Below the pieces are notes generated by a model. It was given only the letters and a program-made list of their open reading frames with translations, searched no databases and had not been told where the DNA came from. A DNA stretch of 64,000 nt, taken from the NCBI GenBank assembly GCA_013322215.1, contig JAAMEZ010000047.1:310001-374000 (forward strand), read 5' to 3'. This DNA is from Martinezella rhizogenes (lineage in GTDB: Bacteria; Pseudomonadota; Alphaproteobacteria; Rhizobiales; Rhizobiaceae). Shown piece after piece: positions 16,029-24,134 of this stretch. The translations under genes were made by a program, and so were the position numbers. Numbering within the stretch: position 1 is the first letter of the stretch; each line of letters starts with the position of its first letter.

Positions 16029-17285
16029 ATGTTGACCGATGCAGGCCTTAAAGCTCTAAAACCAAAAGAGAAACTGTACAAGATTGTGGACCGTGACGGT
16101 ATGTATGTCGTGGTCCAGCCGTCGGGTACGATCGTATTTCGCTACGACTACCGTCTCAATGGACGTCGTGAGACGTTGACGATCGGACGATACGGGCCAG
16201 GTGACTTATCCCTCGCTCGCGCTCGGGAGCGACTAGTCGACGCCAAGAGGATGATCTCCGAAGGTGTTTCACCCGCTCACGAGAAACAGCGCGAAAAGCG
16301 ACGTCTGAAAGAAGCCAAAAGCTTTGGCGAATTCGGCGAGCGTTGGCTGCAGGAAGCCAAGATGGCCGATAGCACCCGAGCTATGCGCCGTGCTATCTTT
16401 GAACGCGACATTCTCCCCGTGTTTCGCAACCGGCTGCTTAGCGAAATTAGCCCCGATGACTTGCGCGCCATGTGCGCAAAGGTGAAGGAGCGCGGGGCTC
16501 CTGCCACGGCCGTCCACGTACGGGACATCGTAAAATTGGTCTACGCCTTCGCGATCCTGCACGGCGAGAAGGTAGATAATCCGGCCGACGAGGTCGGTCC
16601 CGCTTCAATCGCCACGTTCGTGCCGAAGGATCGGTCGCTGTCACCGGCGGAGATCCGCGTCATGCTGAAACAGATCGAGCACGTGCCGACCCTGCCGACG
16701 ATCCGCCTGGGTATGAGACTCTTCCTTCTCACCATGGTGCGCAAAAGCGAGTTGCAGGATGCGACTTGGGATGAGGTCGATTTCGAGAACGCGGTGTGGT
16801 CGATCCCCAAGGAGCGGATGAAGCGATCCAAGCCGCACAACGTCTATTTGGCCCAGCAGGCGATAGATATTCTGATTGCTCTGAAAACTTGTGCGGGCAA
16901 CTCAAGATACCTCTTGCCGTCGCGCTACGACGCCGACGCGCCGATGTCACGCGCGACTTTCAATCGCATTACGACAGCCGTGGTCGTGCGAGCAAAGAAG
17001 GAGGGATTGCCGTTGGAGCCCTTCACGGTTCACGATCTGCGGCGGACAGGCTCGACGCTGCTAAACGAGCTCGGCTTCAACAGCGACTGGATCGAGAAGT
17101 GCCTTGCTCACGAGGATGGTCGCTCATCGCGGGGTATCTATAACAAGGCGGAGTATGAGCATCAGCGCCGCCACATGATGCAGGAATGGGCTAATCTGAT
17201 CGACGCTTGGGTGGCGGGGCAGAAGTATAGCCCGACGCTGTATCCGCCTTCGATGGACCTTCTTGTTCCGGAGCCTACTGTCTGA
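16029..17285 (+). CDS. int: tyrosine site-specific integrase (P4-like, DUF4102)
   Basis: A 418-residue tyrosine recombinase. Residues 1-90 form the DUF4102 arm-binding domain (MLTDAGLKALKPKEKLYKI), residues 95-190 a SAM-like core-binding domain, and 200-400 the catalytic domain. Catalytic residues are the Arg of MVRKSEL (about 238), HDLRRTGST (His and Arg about 335-338), the LAHED box (about 360), and the nucleophile in IYNKAEY (about 372). It would drive integration into and excision from guaA. Four 9-bp repeats lie just upstream. Its 3' end overlaps by 11 bases with a convergent excisionase-like gene. Confidence 0.93.
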   Translation: MLTDAGLKALKPKEKLYKIVDRDGMYVVVQPSGTIVFRYDYRLNGRRETLTIGRYGPGDLSLARARERLVDAKRMISEGVSPAHEKQREKRRLKEAKSFGEFGERWLQEAKMADSTRAMRRAIFERDILPVFRNRLLSEISPDDLRAMCAKVKERGAPATAVHVRDIVKLVYAFAILHGEKVDNPADEVGPASIATFVPKDRSLSPAEIRVMLKQIEHVPTLPTIRLGMRLFLLTMVRKSELQDATWDEVDFENAVWSIPKERMKRSKPHNVYLAQQAIDILIALKTCAGNSRYLLPSRYDADAPMSRATFNRITTAVVVRAKKEGLPLEPFTVHDLRRTGSTLLNELGFNSDWIEKCLAHEDGRSSRGIYNKAEYEHQRRHMMQEWANLIDAWVAGQKYSPTLYPPSMDLLVPEPTV

Positions 17286-17547
17286 CCGGCCGCGTCTTGC
17301 GTTGGTGGACGTCGGGCGATGGCGCGCGTTTGATGGCTTTTGCCCTCGAGGCGTCGCGCCGAGCTTGCACCCACGCCTCCACTTCGGAGAGGTCCCATAC
17401 AACGCAACGAGACGTCAGATAAAAGCGCTGGGGAAATTCGCCGCGCTGCTCCATCTCGTAGATCGTGGTGTCGGCCAGTGGAACGAGTTCCCTCAATTGG
17501 CTTCGACGGATAGTCCGGTTGTTGAATGTCGTCTCGGTTCTGCTCAT
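17275..17547 (-). CDS. AlpA-family excisionase-like regulator
   Basis: A 90-residue winged-helix protein: RTIRRSQLRELVPLADTTIYEMEQRGEFPQRFYL then CVVWDLSEVEAWVQARR is the AlpA/MerR-type helix-turn-helix plus wing. Such proteins beside integrases act as recombination directionality factors or activators of integrase. I take ATG 17547 (MSRTETTF) because the 29 extra residues of the longer frame are translated from a probable operator region. The basic tail (KAIKRAPSP, HQRKTRPVRQ) is not conserved. A second excisionase-like gene lies at 45128, so the division of work between the two is open. Confidence 0.8.
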   Translation of the reverse strand: MSRTETTFNNRTIRRSQLRELVPLADTTIYEMEQRGEFPQRFYLTSRCVVWDLSEVEAWVQARRDASRAKAIKRAPSPDVHQRKTRPVRQ

Positions 17548-17619
17548 CGTCTTCGCCCGCGTCGTGGCAACGTGAGACGATAACAAGCGATAGTTGGCGA
17601 AGATTGGAAGGGTTTTAGC

Positions 17620-17638
17620 GGCGTAGTAGTGCAAAGAC
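17620..17638 (-). promoter_or_regulatory. motif shared with the trbB upstream region
   Basis: GGCGTAGTAGTGCAAAGAC lies 73 bases upstream of the AlpA-like start. The same two blocks, GGCGTAGTAGTG and GTGCAAAGAC, occur at 36384-36412 upstream of trbB, there separated by a short insert. It may be a common operator for excision and transfer genes. Confidence 0.4.
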
Positions 17639-17720
17639 TTGCTGCAGCGTAATTTCGGCGAGGTCGACAGCCTTATAGGTCGTTTGCCACGCCGCTTAAT
17701 CCGACTTTTTGCGATCGATA

Positions 17721-18635
17721 TCAGTCCTCCGCGAAGAAATCCTCATCTAAGCGTTTGAACTCCAGCACGCGGCTGGACCGTACCCCGACCCCATGCTCGA
17801 CCATGAGTTCGGTTAAGCGGCGACCATCGATCAAAACTACACGTTGTGGGATGCGAGATACAAACTCAACGGCCTGAGCGGAGAAGGTTGAGGTCGTTAC
17901 GAACACTCCCTTCGACGCGCCGAGACCGACTAGACTTCCAGTGAATGCTTGGATTTCAGGTCGTCCGACCGCGCTTCCCGGAGCATAGCGTTTTGCTTGG
18001 ATGTAAACGCGGTCGAGGCCGAGAACGTCCTCGTTGATCACGCCATCAACGCCGCCGTCTCCCGTCCTGCCAAGCTGCTCTGACGCATTCCGACGAGACC
18101 CCCCGTAGCCCATCGCTACCAGAAGCTCAATGATGACCTGTTCAAAGAAGCTCGGGCTATTCTGGAGAATGCGTTCGAGTAGATCTGCCCGAAGTGCAGT
18201 ATGGACGGCTTTGTACGCGGCTTCGACCACCTCCTCTGGCGTTGCGGACTGAGGGTCCACGTCGGCGGGTGTGGCGAGCACCTGAGATTCTTCCCCGCCG
18301 CGGTAGAAGTCGCGGAACGCGGGGATTGTGAGCAAAAATTTGGTATCGAGACTAGCGGGGGGATTTGCCAGTACACGCTATCCGGCCGGGGTTATCGCAA
18401 AGCGCCCGCGCTTGGGGCTTTCCAGCAGTCCAGCCTTCGTAAGATAGAACTTTGCCCAATGCACTCGATTGTGAAGAACGCGCTGTTTGCCGCTCGGCAG
18501 CATCTGTTCACGCTCTTCATTCGAGAGATTGAATTTCGCGGCGATTTCCGCTTCGGCGACGGGGACGGAAGTCTCGGCCTTGGCTGCCGCTTGCAAAACG
18601 GGGAGCATGAGGGACTGATAGTCAGGGATGGCCAT
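17721..18635 (-). pseudogene. mrr: Mrr-type restriction endonuclease broken by an amber codon
   Basis: The N-terminal Mrr_N winged-helix domain (MAIPDYQSLMLPVLQAA to GRFAITPAG, 85 residues) runs into TAG at 18380-18378. The same frame then continues without further stops as RVLANPPASLDTKFLLTIPAFRDF and the Mrr catalytic domain. The nuclease core is intact: GRTGDGGVDGVI with Asp, and VYIQAKRY as the QxK part of the PD-(D/E)xK site. Uninterrupted, the protein would be 304 residues, normal for Mrr, which cuts methylated DNA. The start overlaps the hsdR stop by one base. A sequencing error, suppression, or restart at TTG 18335 could still give activity. Confidence 0.85.
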
Positions 18636-21600
18636 TACGCGGCACCCATCTCCCGCACCTCGCGCAAGGCACGGCTGAAAAGGTGGTTGAAGATGCGATC
18701 GCGGTCTTCCGCGTTCGTCATGATGATGCTTTGGAGGCTACTGTCACGCTGATACTGTTTGATCGTCTCTTCTAGGAGACGGCGCACGAAAGTCGGGCGG
18801 GAAACATCCGGCGGATTATTCCGCAACACCGCCGCCATTTCTTCATCGAGCGCCTTGCGCTTCACCTGTTCGAGGCGGATGAAATCCTCTTCCGTGAACT
18901 GCGTCCCGTGCCGGTCATTAAAGGAGCGAACAATCTCCGAAAGCGCCTTCGCTTCGTCCTCGGTATAGGGTTTGGCCCCAAATTCGCTGATCGCGCTGAG
19001 CGGCACGGCGTCGCCCGCTGCGAGCGACGCGGAGCCGGCTTCCTTCTGTTGAACGCGGAAAGCGCGCAGGCGCAGCATTTCATCCGTGATCTCGACTTCC
19101 GGCGGTCGCTCGCGATTGGGCAACATTCGGTCCAGCCAATCGGCGTATGCATAGAGTTTTTCTAAGCTGGTATCTCCCAGCCGGACAATTTGCGCAACGA
19201 AGCTGTAGAAGCGCTTGTAGCTTCTCAATAGCTGCCGGAACTCTTCCTGCCGGCCCTCGTCATCGTCGGCTTCAAACCGCGCCACGGCGTTGCGAACCAG
19301 GGATTCCAGCGTCACGCGATCCTGAGTGGACAGCGTTCCCTTGAAGAAGGTCGCCGCAAATCGCTCGATCTCGCTGCTGTCGAGATAGCCGAATGTGCGG
19401 ATGCGTGTCTCCAACTGATAGATCTGGTTCTTATCGGACACGGCTTCGAGGCTGGACACCTCATAGAAGGGGCGGAACGCTTCCTTGATGTCGTCCATCG
19501 TGTTCTGGAAATCGAGAATGAAGGTTCGTTCCTTGCCTTGGTAAATCCTGTTCAGCCGGGACAGGGTCTGAACGGCCTGCAACCCCGCCAGCTTCTTATC
19601 GATATACATCCCGGACAGTTTCGGCTGGTCAAAGCCGGTCTGATATTTCTCCGCGACGATTAGGATTTGATATTCTGGGGTATCGAAGCGCTTGGGCAAC
19701 TCGCTTTCGCCGAAGCCATTCAACTCGGCCTCGGTGTAGGTATTGCCATCGACGTGCAACTCGCCGGAGAAAGCCACCAGCGTCTTGAGGTCGCTATATC
19801 CCTTGTCCTCGATGTAGGTCTTGAGCGCGAAAAAATAGCGAAGGGCGCTCTCCCTGCTCGAGGTCACGATCATGGCTTTCGCCTGACCATCCAGTTCCGG
19901 CCAGACATGGCGCCGGAAATGCTCGACCATCACCTCGACCTTCTGGCTCAGGGCGGTCGGATGCAGGGCCGCGAACCGCGCGACCTTCCGCTGCGCGCGC
20001 CGTGTATCCAGTTCCGGATCGTCGTCGATCGTCTTTTCCAAGGCGTAATATGCCTTGTAAGTCATATAGTTCTGAAGCACGTCGAGGATGAAGCCCTCCT
20101 CGATCGCCTGCCGCATTGAATAGAGGTGAAACGGATGCGGGAGGCCATCGGCGCCCGTCGAACCGAAACGCTCAAGCGTGACGTTACGGGGTGTCGCCGT
20201 GAAGGCGAAGTAGCTGATGTTCTCCTGCGGGCCACGTTGGCGTTGGTATTCTGCGATCAGGGCTTCGATCTCGTCGGGCGTCCCGTCATCTTCATCGCGG
20301 CTGAGGGCGTCGCTCAACGCTTGAGCGCTCTTGCCGGACTGAGAGCCATGCGCCTCGTCGATCAGCACGGCAAACCGCCGTGTTCCCTGACCACTGATGA
20401 CGCGGAGATGGTCGGTCGAAAACTTCTGGATGGTGGTGATGATGATCTTCGCCTGTCCCTCGATCGCCGCCTTCAACTGCCGTGAACTTCCGTCGATCTT
20501 GCGGACAACGCCGGGCGTCTGCTCGAATTGGGCAATGGTGTTTTGAAGCTGGCGGTCGAGGACGACGCGATCCGTCACTACGATCGCGGTGTCGAAAATC
20601 GGCCCGTCGGACGGGTCGTGCAACGTCACCAACCGATGCGCCGTCCAGGCAATCGTGTTGGATTTTCCCGATCCCGCCGAATGCTGGATCAGATAATTGT
20701 TGCCGCTGCCGTTGGCGCGAGCATGGGCCAGCATCTTCAGAACCGCGTCGATCTGATGGAAACGCGGAAAGATCAGCGCTTCCTTGCCGTTCGTGCCGTC
20801 GAGGTGGAGGAACCGCCCGATGACGTCGAGAAGGATATCGCGGGAGAAAATCGCCCTCCCTTCGGGCTGGTCAGCCCAGAGATAGGCGACGCGAAACTCC
20901 CCACCGATATCCGGGTTGCCCGCGCCGCCGTCATGCCCACGATTGAAGGGAAGGAACCGGGTCTTGCCGTTCTGGAGGCGGGTGGTCATGGACACGTTGT
21001 CCTGATCCACCGCGAAATGGACCAAGGCCCCTCGCTTGAACGTTAGGAGCGGCTCATTGGCGGGTGCCCGGTCATAGCGATACTGGCGCTCGGCATGACG
21101 GAAGTTCTGGCCGGTCAGGGTATTCTTCAGTTCCAGCGTCGCCACGGGCAGACCGTTGACGAATAGCCCCACGTCGAGAGCGTTCTCGTTCTTTGCACTG
21201 TAGCGAAGCTGATTGATGACGCTGAGGATGTTGCTCTCGAACAGCGTAACCAAGGCCGGGTTGACGCCGGACGCCGGTTTGAACGCCGCGAGAAAGAACT
21301 TTAGGTTCGGGACCAGCTTCAGCCCGTTGCGCAGCACATCCAGCGTGCCGCGCTGCTTCAATCCCTGCTCAAGCTGCTTGAAGAACTCGGCTTCGGCGGA
21401 AGGACCATAGTGACCTTCCAGCTTCGCCCATTCGTCGGACTGCGTCGTCTTGACGAACTCGATCGCCAGGGTTTTGTCGAGCGCGGAGAGGCGGTCATAG
21501 TCCTCGGGCCGGCGGGGACGATAACCTTGGTGTTCCACCAGCGCCTTGCACAGATGGACCTCCAGCACTTCCTCCCGGTGCACGACGCCTTCGGAAAAGC

Positions 21601-21643
21601 CTTTGGCGTAGGGGTGAGATGTCGATGGCTGTTCGTGATTCAT
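18635..21643 (-). CDS. hsdR: type I restriction endonuclease subunit R
   Basis: A 1002-residue motor and nuclease subunit. The N-terminal endonuclease domain has LDVGLFVNGLPVATLELKN (about 155-173), the D...ExK site. Two RecA-like helicase domains follow: Walker A SAGSGKSN (about 318-325), DEAH box LIDEAHG (about 427), FTATPRN (motif III), and LSRLNRIY (motif VI region). With HsdM and HsdS it translocates DNA and cuts unmodified phage or plasmid DNA. It starts four bases inside the preceding small gene and ends one base inside mrr, so the operon is tightly coupled. Length and motif order are complete. Confidence 0.96.
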   Translation of the reverse strand: MNHEQPSTSHPYAKGFSEGVVHREEVLEVHLCKALVEHQGYRPRRPEDYDRLSALDKTLAIEFVKTTQSDEWAKLEGHYGPSAEAEFFKQLEQGLKQRGTLDVLRNGLKLVPNLKFFLAAFKPASGVNPALVTLFESNILSVINQLRYSAKNENALDVGLFVNGLPVATLELKNTLTGQNFRHAERQYRYDRAPANEPLLTFKRGALVHFAVDQDNVSMTTRLQNGKTRFLPFNRGHDGGAGNPDIGGEFRVAYLWADQPEGRAIFSRDILLDVIGRFLHLDGTNGKEALIFPRFHQIDAVLKMLAHARANGSGNNYLIQHSAGSGKSNTIAWTAHRLVTLHDPSDGPIFDTAIVVTDRVVLDRQLQNTIAQFEQTPGVVRKIDGSSRQLKAAIEGQAKIIITTIQKFSTDHLRVISGQGTRRFAVLIDEAHGSQSGKSAQALSDALSRDEDDGTPDEIEALIAEYQRQRGPQENISYFAFTATPRNVTLERFGSTGADGLPHPFHLYSMRQAIEEGFILDVLQNYMTYKAYYALEKTIDDDPELDTRRAQRKVARFAALHPTALSQKVEVMVEHFRRHVWPELDGQAKAMIVTSSRESALRYFFALKTYIEDKGYSDLKTLVAFSGELHVDGNTYTEAELNGFGESELPKRFDTPEYQILIVAEKYQTGFDQPKLSGMYIDKKLAGLQAVQTLSRLNRIYQGKERTFILDFQNTMDDIKEAFRPFYEVSSLEAVSDKNQIYQLETRIRTFGYLDSSEIERFAATFFKGTLSTQDRVTLESLVRNAVARFEADDDEGRQEEFRQLLRSYKRFYSFVAQIVRLGDTSLEKLYAYADWLDRMLPNRERPPEVEITDEMLRLRAFRVQQKEAGSASLAAGDAVPLSAISEFGAKPYTEDEAKALSEIVRSFNDRHGTQFTEEDFIRLEQVKRKALDEEMAAVLRNNPPDVSRPTFVRRLLEETIKQYQRDSSLQSIIMTNAEDRDRIFNHLFSRALREVREMGAA

Positions 21644-22230
21644 GGCCGATCCCCCCGTGCAATCTTGATCTCATCGACCGCCGAAATCAGGGCCGTGTTA
21701 AGCGCCAGCATCGCCGCTTGCAGGTGCGACAGGCTGACATAGGCTTCGAACTCGATTGGCTGATCGGCCGCGTCGATCGGTGTCCCATAAGCGCCATATC
21801 GGAACGCGGTCGAGGCTGGATCGATCGCGGCTAGTTCCCTCATGCGCCGCACGATCCAGGCGGGAACGTCCTGCCCGTATCGCTCCTTCACCATCACCAC
21901 GAATCTGTCGGTGAGGGCGATCAGGTCGTGAACCCGCTTCGCGTCAGGCATCGCGGCCTTGAGAATGAGTTCGCAGGAATGGCGATAGAGAAACAGCGCC
22001 GCGTTGCTGATCCGATAGTCGGCGACGCGCTTGTCCTTGATCGCGTCCACCAGCTCGCTGGCGGCAGCGAAATATTCCTCCGCAAGGGATGCGACATTAG
22101 CCTGCATCATCCCGCCCAGGGCAAAACCGTGCGGACCGGACCATTCGTCTTCGCGGGCATGTTCGCCGGTAAGCTCCTCGAAGAGAGGCCGGGTCATGGC
22201 CTCTTCGGTGAAGACATCGGCGAGCGTCAT
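21640..22230 (-). CDS. HEPN-like protein embedded in the type I restriction operon
   Basis: A 196-residue helical protein of no certain family. The segment NAALFLYRHSCELILKAAMPDAKRVHDLIALTDRF (about 73-107) resembles the RHxxELxLK...HDL pattern of HEPN-type nucleic-acid-associated proteins. ATG 22230 overlaps the hsdS stop (ATGA), and its own stop overlaps the hsdR start, so it is cotranslated between S and R. The longer frame upstream lies inside hsdS. It is not a standard HsdMSR component; it may modulate restriction or act as a guard RNase. Function is unassigned. Confidence 0.75.
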   Translation of the reverse strand: MTLADVFTEEAMTRPLFEELTGEHAREDEWSGPHGFALGGMMQANVASLAEEYFAAASELVDAIKDKRVADYRISNAALFLYRHSCELILKAAMPDAKRVHDLIALTDRFVVMVKERYGQDVPAWIVRRMRELAAIDPASTAFRYGAYGTPIDAADQPIEFEAYVSLSHLQAAMLALNTALISAVDEIKIARGDRP

Positions 22231-24134
22231 GCGAACATATCCCGCGTCATGGTGTGGGCTGTGCGGGGGCCTTGGCCGCGCGGCGTAAGGCCGTTGCGCT
22301 TCATCCAGTCCAGCCAATGGCGAAGGTCGCTGTCCTTGAACTTCTTCCCCTTCTCCTCGTGCCATTCCGTCAGGACGCCGTTGACGATCATCGAGTCGTC
22401 GGGCTGCCGCCCGTCCATCAGCGCGTCATTCCACACTGCATAAAGGGTGGCGACGGCCTCGACCGCCTCGGTGCCGAAATCGCGCAGGAGGGCGATGAGA
22501 CCACCCAGAGCGTCGGCGCGCGGACCCAACAGGCTTTTGAGATCCGCGCTGTGTCGCCCGGCGTTAGACAGCGGCGTATAAGTGACGGTCGTGCCCACCC
22601 CGTCCGCCTGGCTAGCGCTGTAGAAGCCTGCCGCCTCCACCGCGCGCTCTGTCTCCTCGATCAAGGCTCGATCGAGCGGCCCCGCCGCTTGGCGGAAGTA
22701 ATTCCCTTGGAGTTCACTGATGCCAAGATGGGCTTCGGCGAGATAGAGTTCCTTTTGCAGTTTCACTCGCCCGAACTTCGGATTGCTCCGATGCTGGTGG
22801 ATGATCTCCGCTCCGACGACGAGGCGGAACCTGTCCCGATCTGACGTAGAGATGACGGTCGGCAAATTTTCGTGGATGTCGAGCTGGCCGGTAACGGCCG
22901 CGGTGATAAGGGCGGCACGATGTTCATTGAGAAGTCTTAGTGAGCGCTCAATTTTTTCCCGTTGTTCGGCAAGCTTGAGAGTGTGGCTTCTTACATGGGC
23001 GACGATTGCATTCTGTTCGTCAATTGGAGGTTTTGGAAGGATAGTCGGAGCGAGCCTCACAAACCGAAAACGAGGCGCTCGTTCGCGTACGGAAGGACAA
23101 AGCACGAAGACGTAATTTCGCTTCGCCATGCATCTCAACAACATGGCGTAGTACTCGTTGTTCACATCATTGTTCTTTGGAGAGCAAACTACGTATTCTC
23201 CCGTAGCCTTTCCATCGTCTTCAGACACGCCAATTGCTCCGGCAAACGCGTCCATCGAATGAATGACTAGATCGCCTTTCTGAATATGCTGATATCCAAC
23301 TTCAAGTATTGCCAAGGTAAATCCATCGGTCCTACGCTTTGTGCGTAATACCACTTGCCCGTCACGGAATGCGGTGATGACACCATCATCATCCAGCGGA
23401 GCGCGCGCCATCTCCTTGAACAGATGCTTTGCTTTCCGAGACTCCCAATGGGCTGGCATTTGGGGCAACCATGGAATGGTTGTTTGAGCAAGAGGTGCTC
23501 GCGTCGTTAGACCGACAGTCACTGCATCCTGCGAAAACTGATCAATCTTGGCCGTCAGCAACTCAACCTGTTGCTTCTTCTTCGCGATCAGCTGATCAAT
23601 TCGGGCAGTTTCGCGGTCGAGGAAGGTGGCGATGGCCTTTTGGGTGATGAGGTCGGGAACAAGAATATTGACCGACGCAATGCCATTCAGCGTCAGACCG
23701 TAGCGAGTAACCCCTTGGGCAGCGAGACCGAAGGTTTCACGAGTCGGCTTTGCCTTCAGACTCCAAAATAGAAATGGGCCAATGATTTCGGAAGGTTTGG
23801 GTCTCAATATTGCGAGATGGTATCCACAGACGACTCCTTCTGCGCTTGAATCAACAAGTGCGGGAACGGCAATATCATCCGGCGTCTCGCTATCTTTGGT
23901 GATGACAACGTCACCACTGCGAAGCCCGAATTTTGTAATTTCCTGCGGCTTTGCCGAAGCTTCGCTGAACTCGATATGTCCGGTAATCCGATCATTATAG
24001 TAAACGTCGACGTAGTTGCAGAGGCGGACAATTTCCTCGCCCTCTTCCATAATCTTGTCGACGTTGCTGGACCGGATCGTCACCAATCGACGTAGGGCCT
24101 TCATCGGCCATGGAGCTTGTGGAGAAGGCGTCAT
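22227..24134 (-). CDS. hsdS: type I restriction specificity subunit with C-terminal extension
   Basis: A 635-residue protein, well above the usual 400-450. Residues 1-430 are a standard HsdS: target-recognition domain 1, the conserved coiled coil PDLITQKAIATFLDRETARIDQLIAKKKQQ (about 158-188), target-recognition domain 2, and the second coiled coil PIDEQNAIVAHVRSHTLKLAEQREKI ending LITAAVTGQLDI. Residues 435-635 form an extra domain (RFRLVVGAEIIHQHR, FGRVKLQKELYLAEAHLG) that weakly recalls the Panacea/SocA antitoxin type (KLQKLLY). Each HsdS coiled coil sets the spacing of the bipartite DNA target. Its ATG overlaps the hsdM stop. Confidence 0.9.
   Translation of the reverse strand: MTPSPQAPWPMKALRRLVTIRSSNVDKIMEEGEEIVRLCNYVDVYYNDRITGHIEFSEASAKPQEITKFGLRSGDVVITKDSETPDDIAVPALVDSSAEGVVCGYHLAILRPKPSEIIGPFLFWSLKAKPTRETFGLAAQGVTRYGLTLNGIASVNILVPDLITQKAIATFLDRETARIDQLIAKKKQQVELLTAKIDQFSQDAVTVGLTTRAPLAQTTIPWLPQMPAHWESRKAKHLFKEMARAPLDDDGVITAFRDGQVVLRTKRRTDGFTLAILEVGYQHIQKGDLVIHSMDAFAGAIGVSEDDGKATGEYVVCSPKNNDVNNEYYAMLLRCMAKRNYVFVLCPSVRERAPRFRFVRLAPTILPKPPIDEQNAIVAHVRSHTLKLAEQREKIERSLRLLNEHRAALITAAVTGQLDIHENLPTVISTSDRDRFRLVVGAEIIHQHRSNPKFGRVKLQKELYLAEAHLGISELQGNYFRQAAGPLDRALIEETERAVEAAGFYSASQADGVGTTVTYTPLSNAGRHSADLKSLLGPRADALGGLIALLRDFGTEAVEAVATLYAVWNDALMDGRQPDDSMIVNGVLTEWHEEKGKKFKDSDLRHWLDWMKRNGLTPRGQGPRTAHTMTRDMFA

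Noticed and set aside
17548..17634. 29-residue N-terminal extension of the AlpA-like gene
   Set aside because: The extension translates the motif shared with the trbB upstream region, so it is more likely non-coding.
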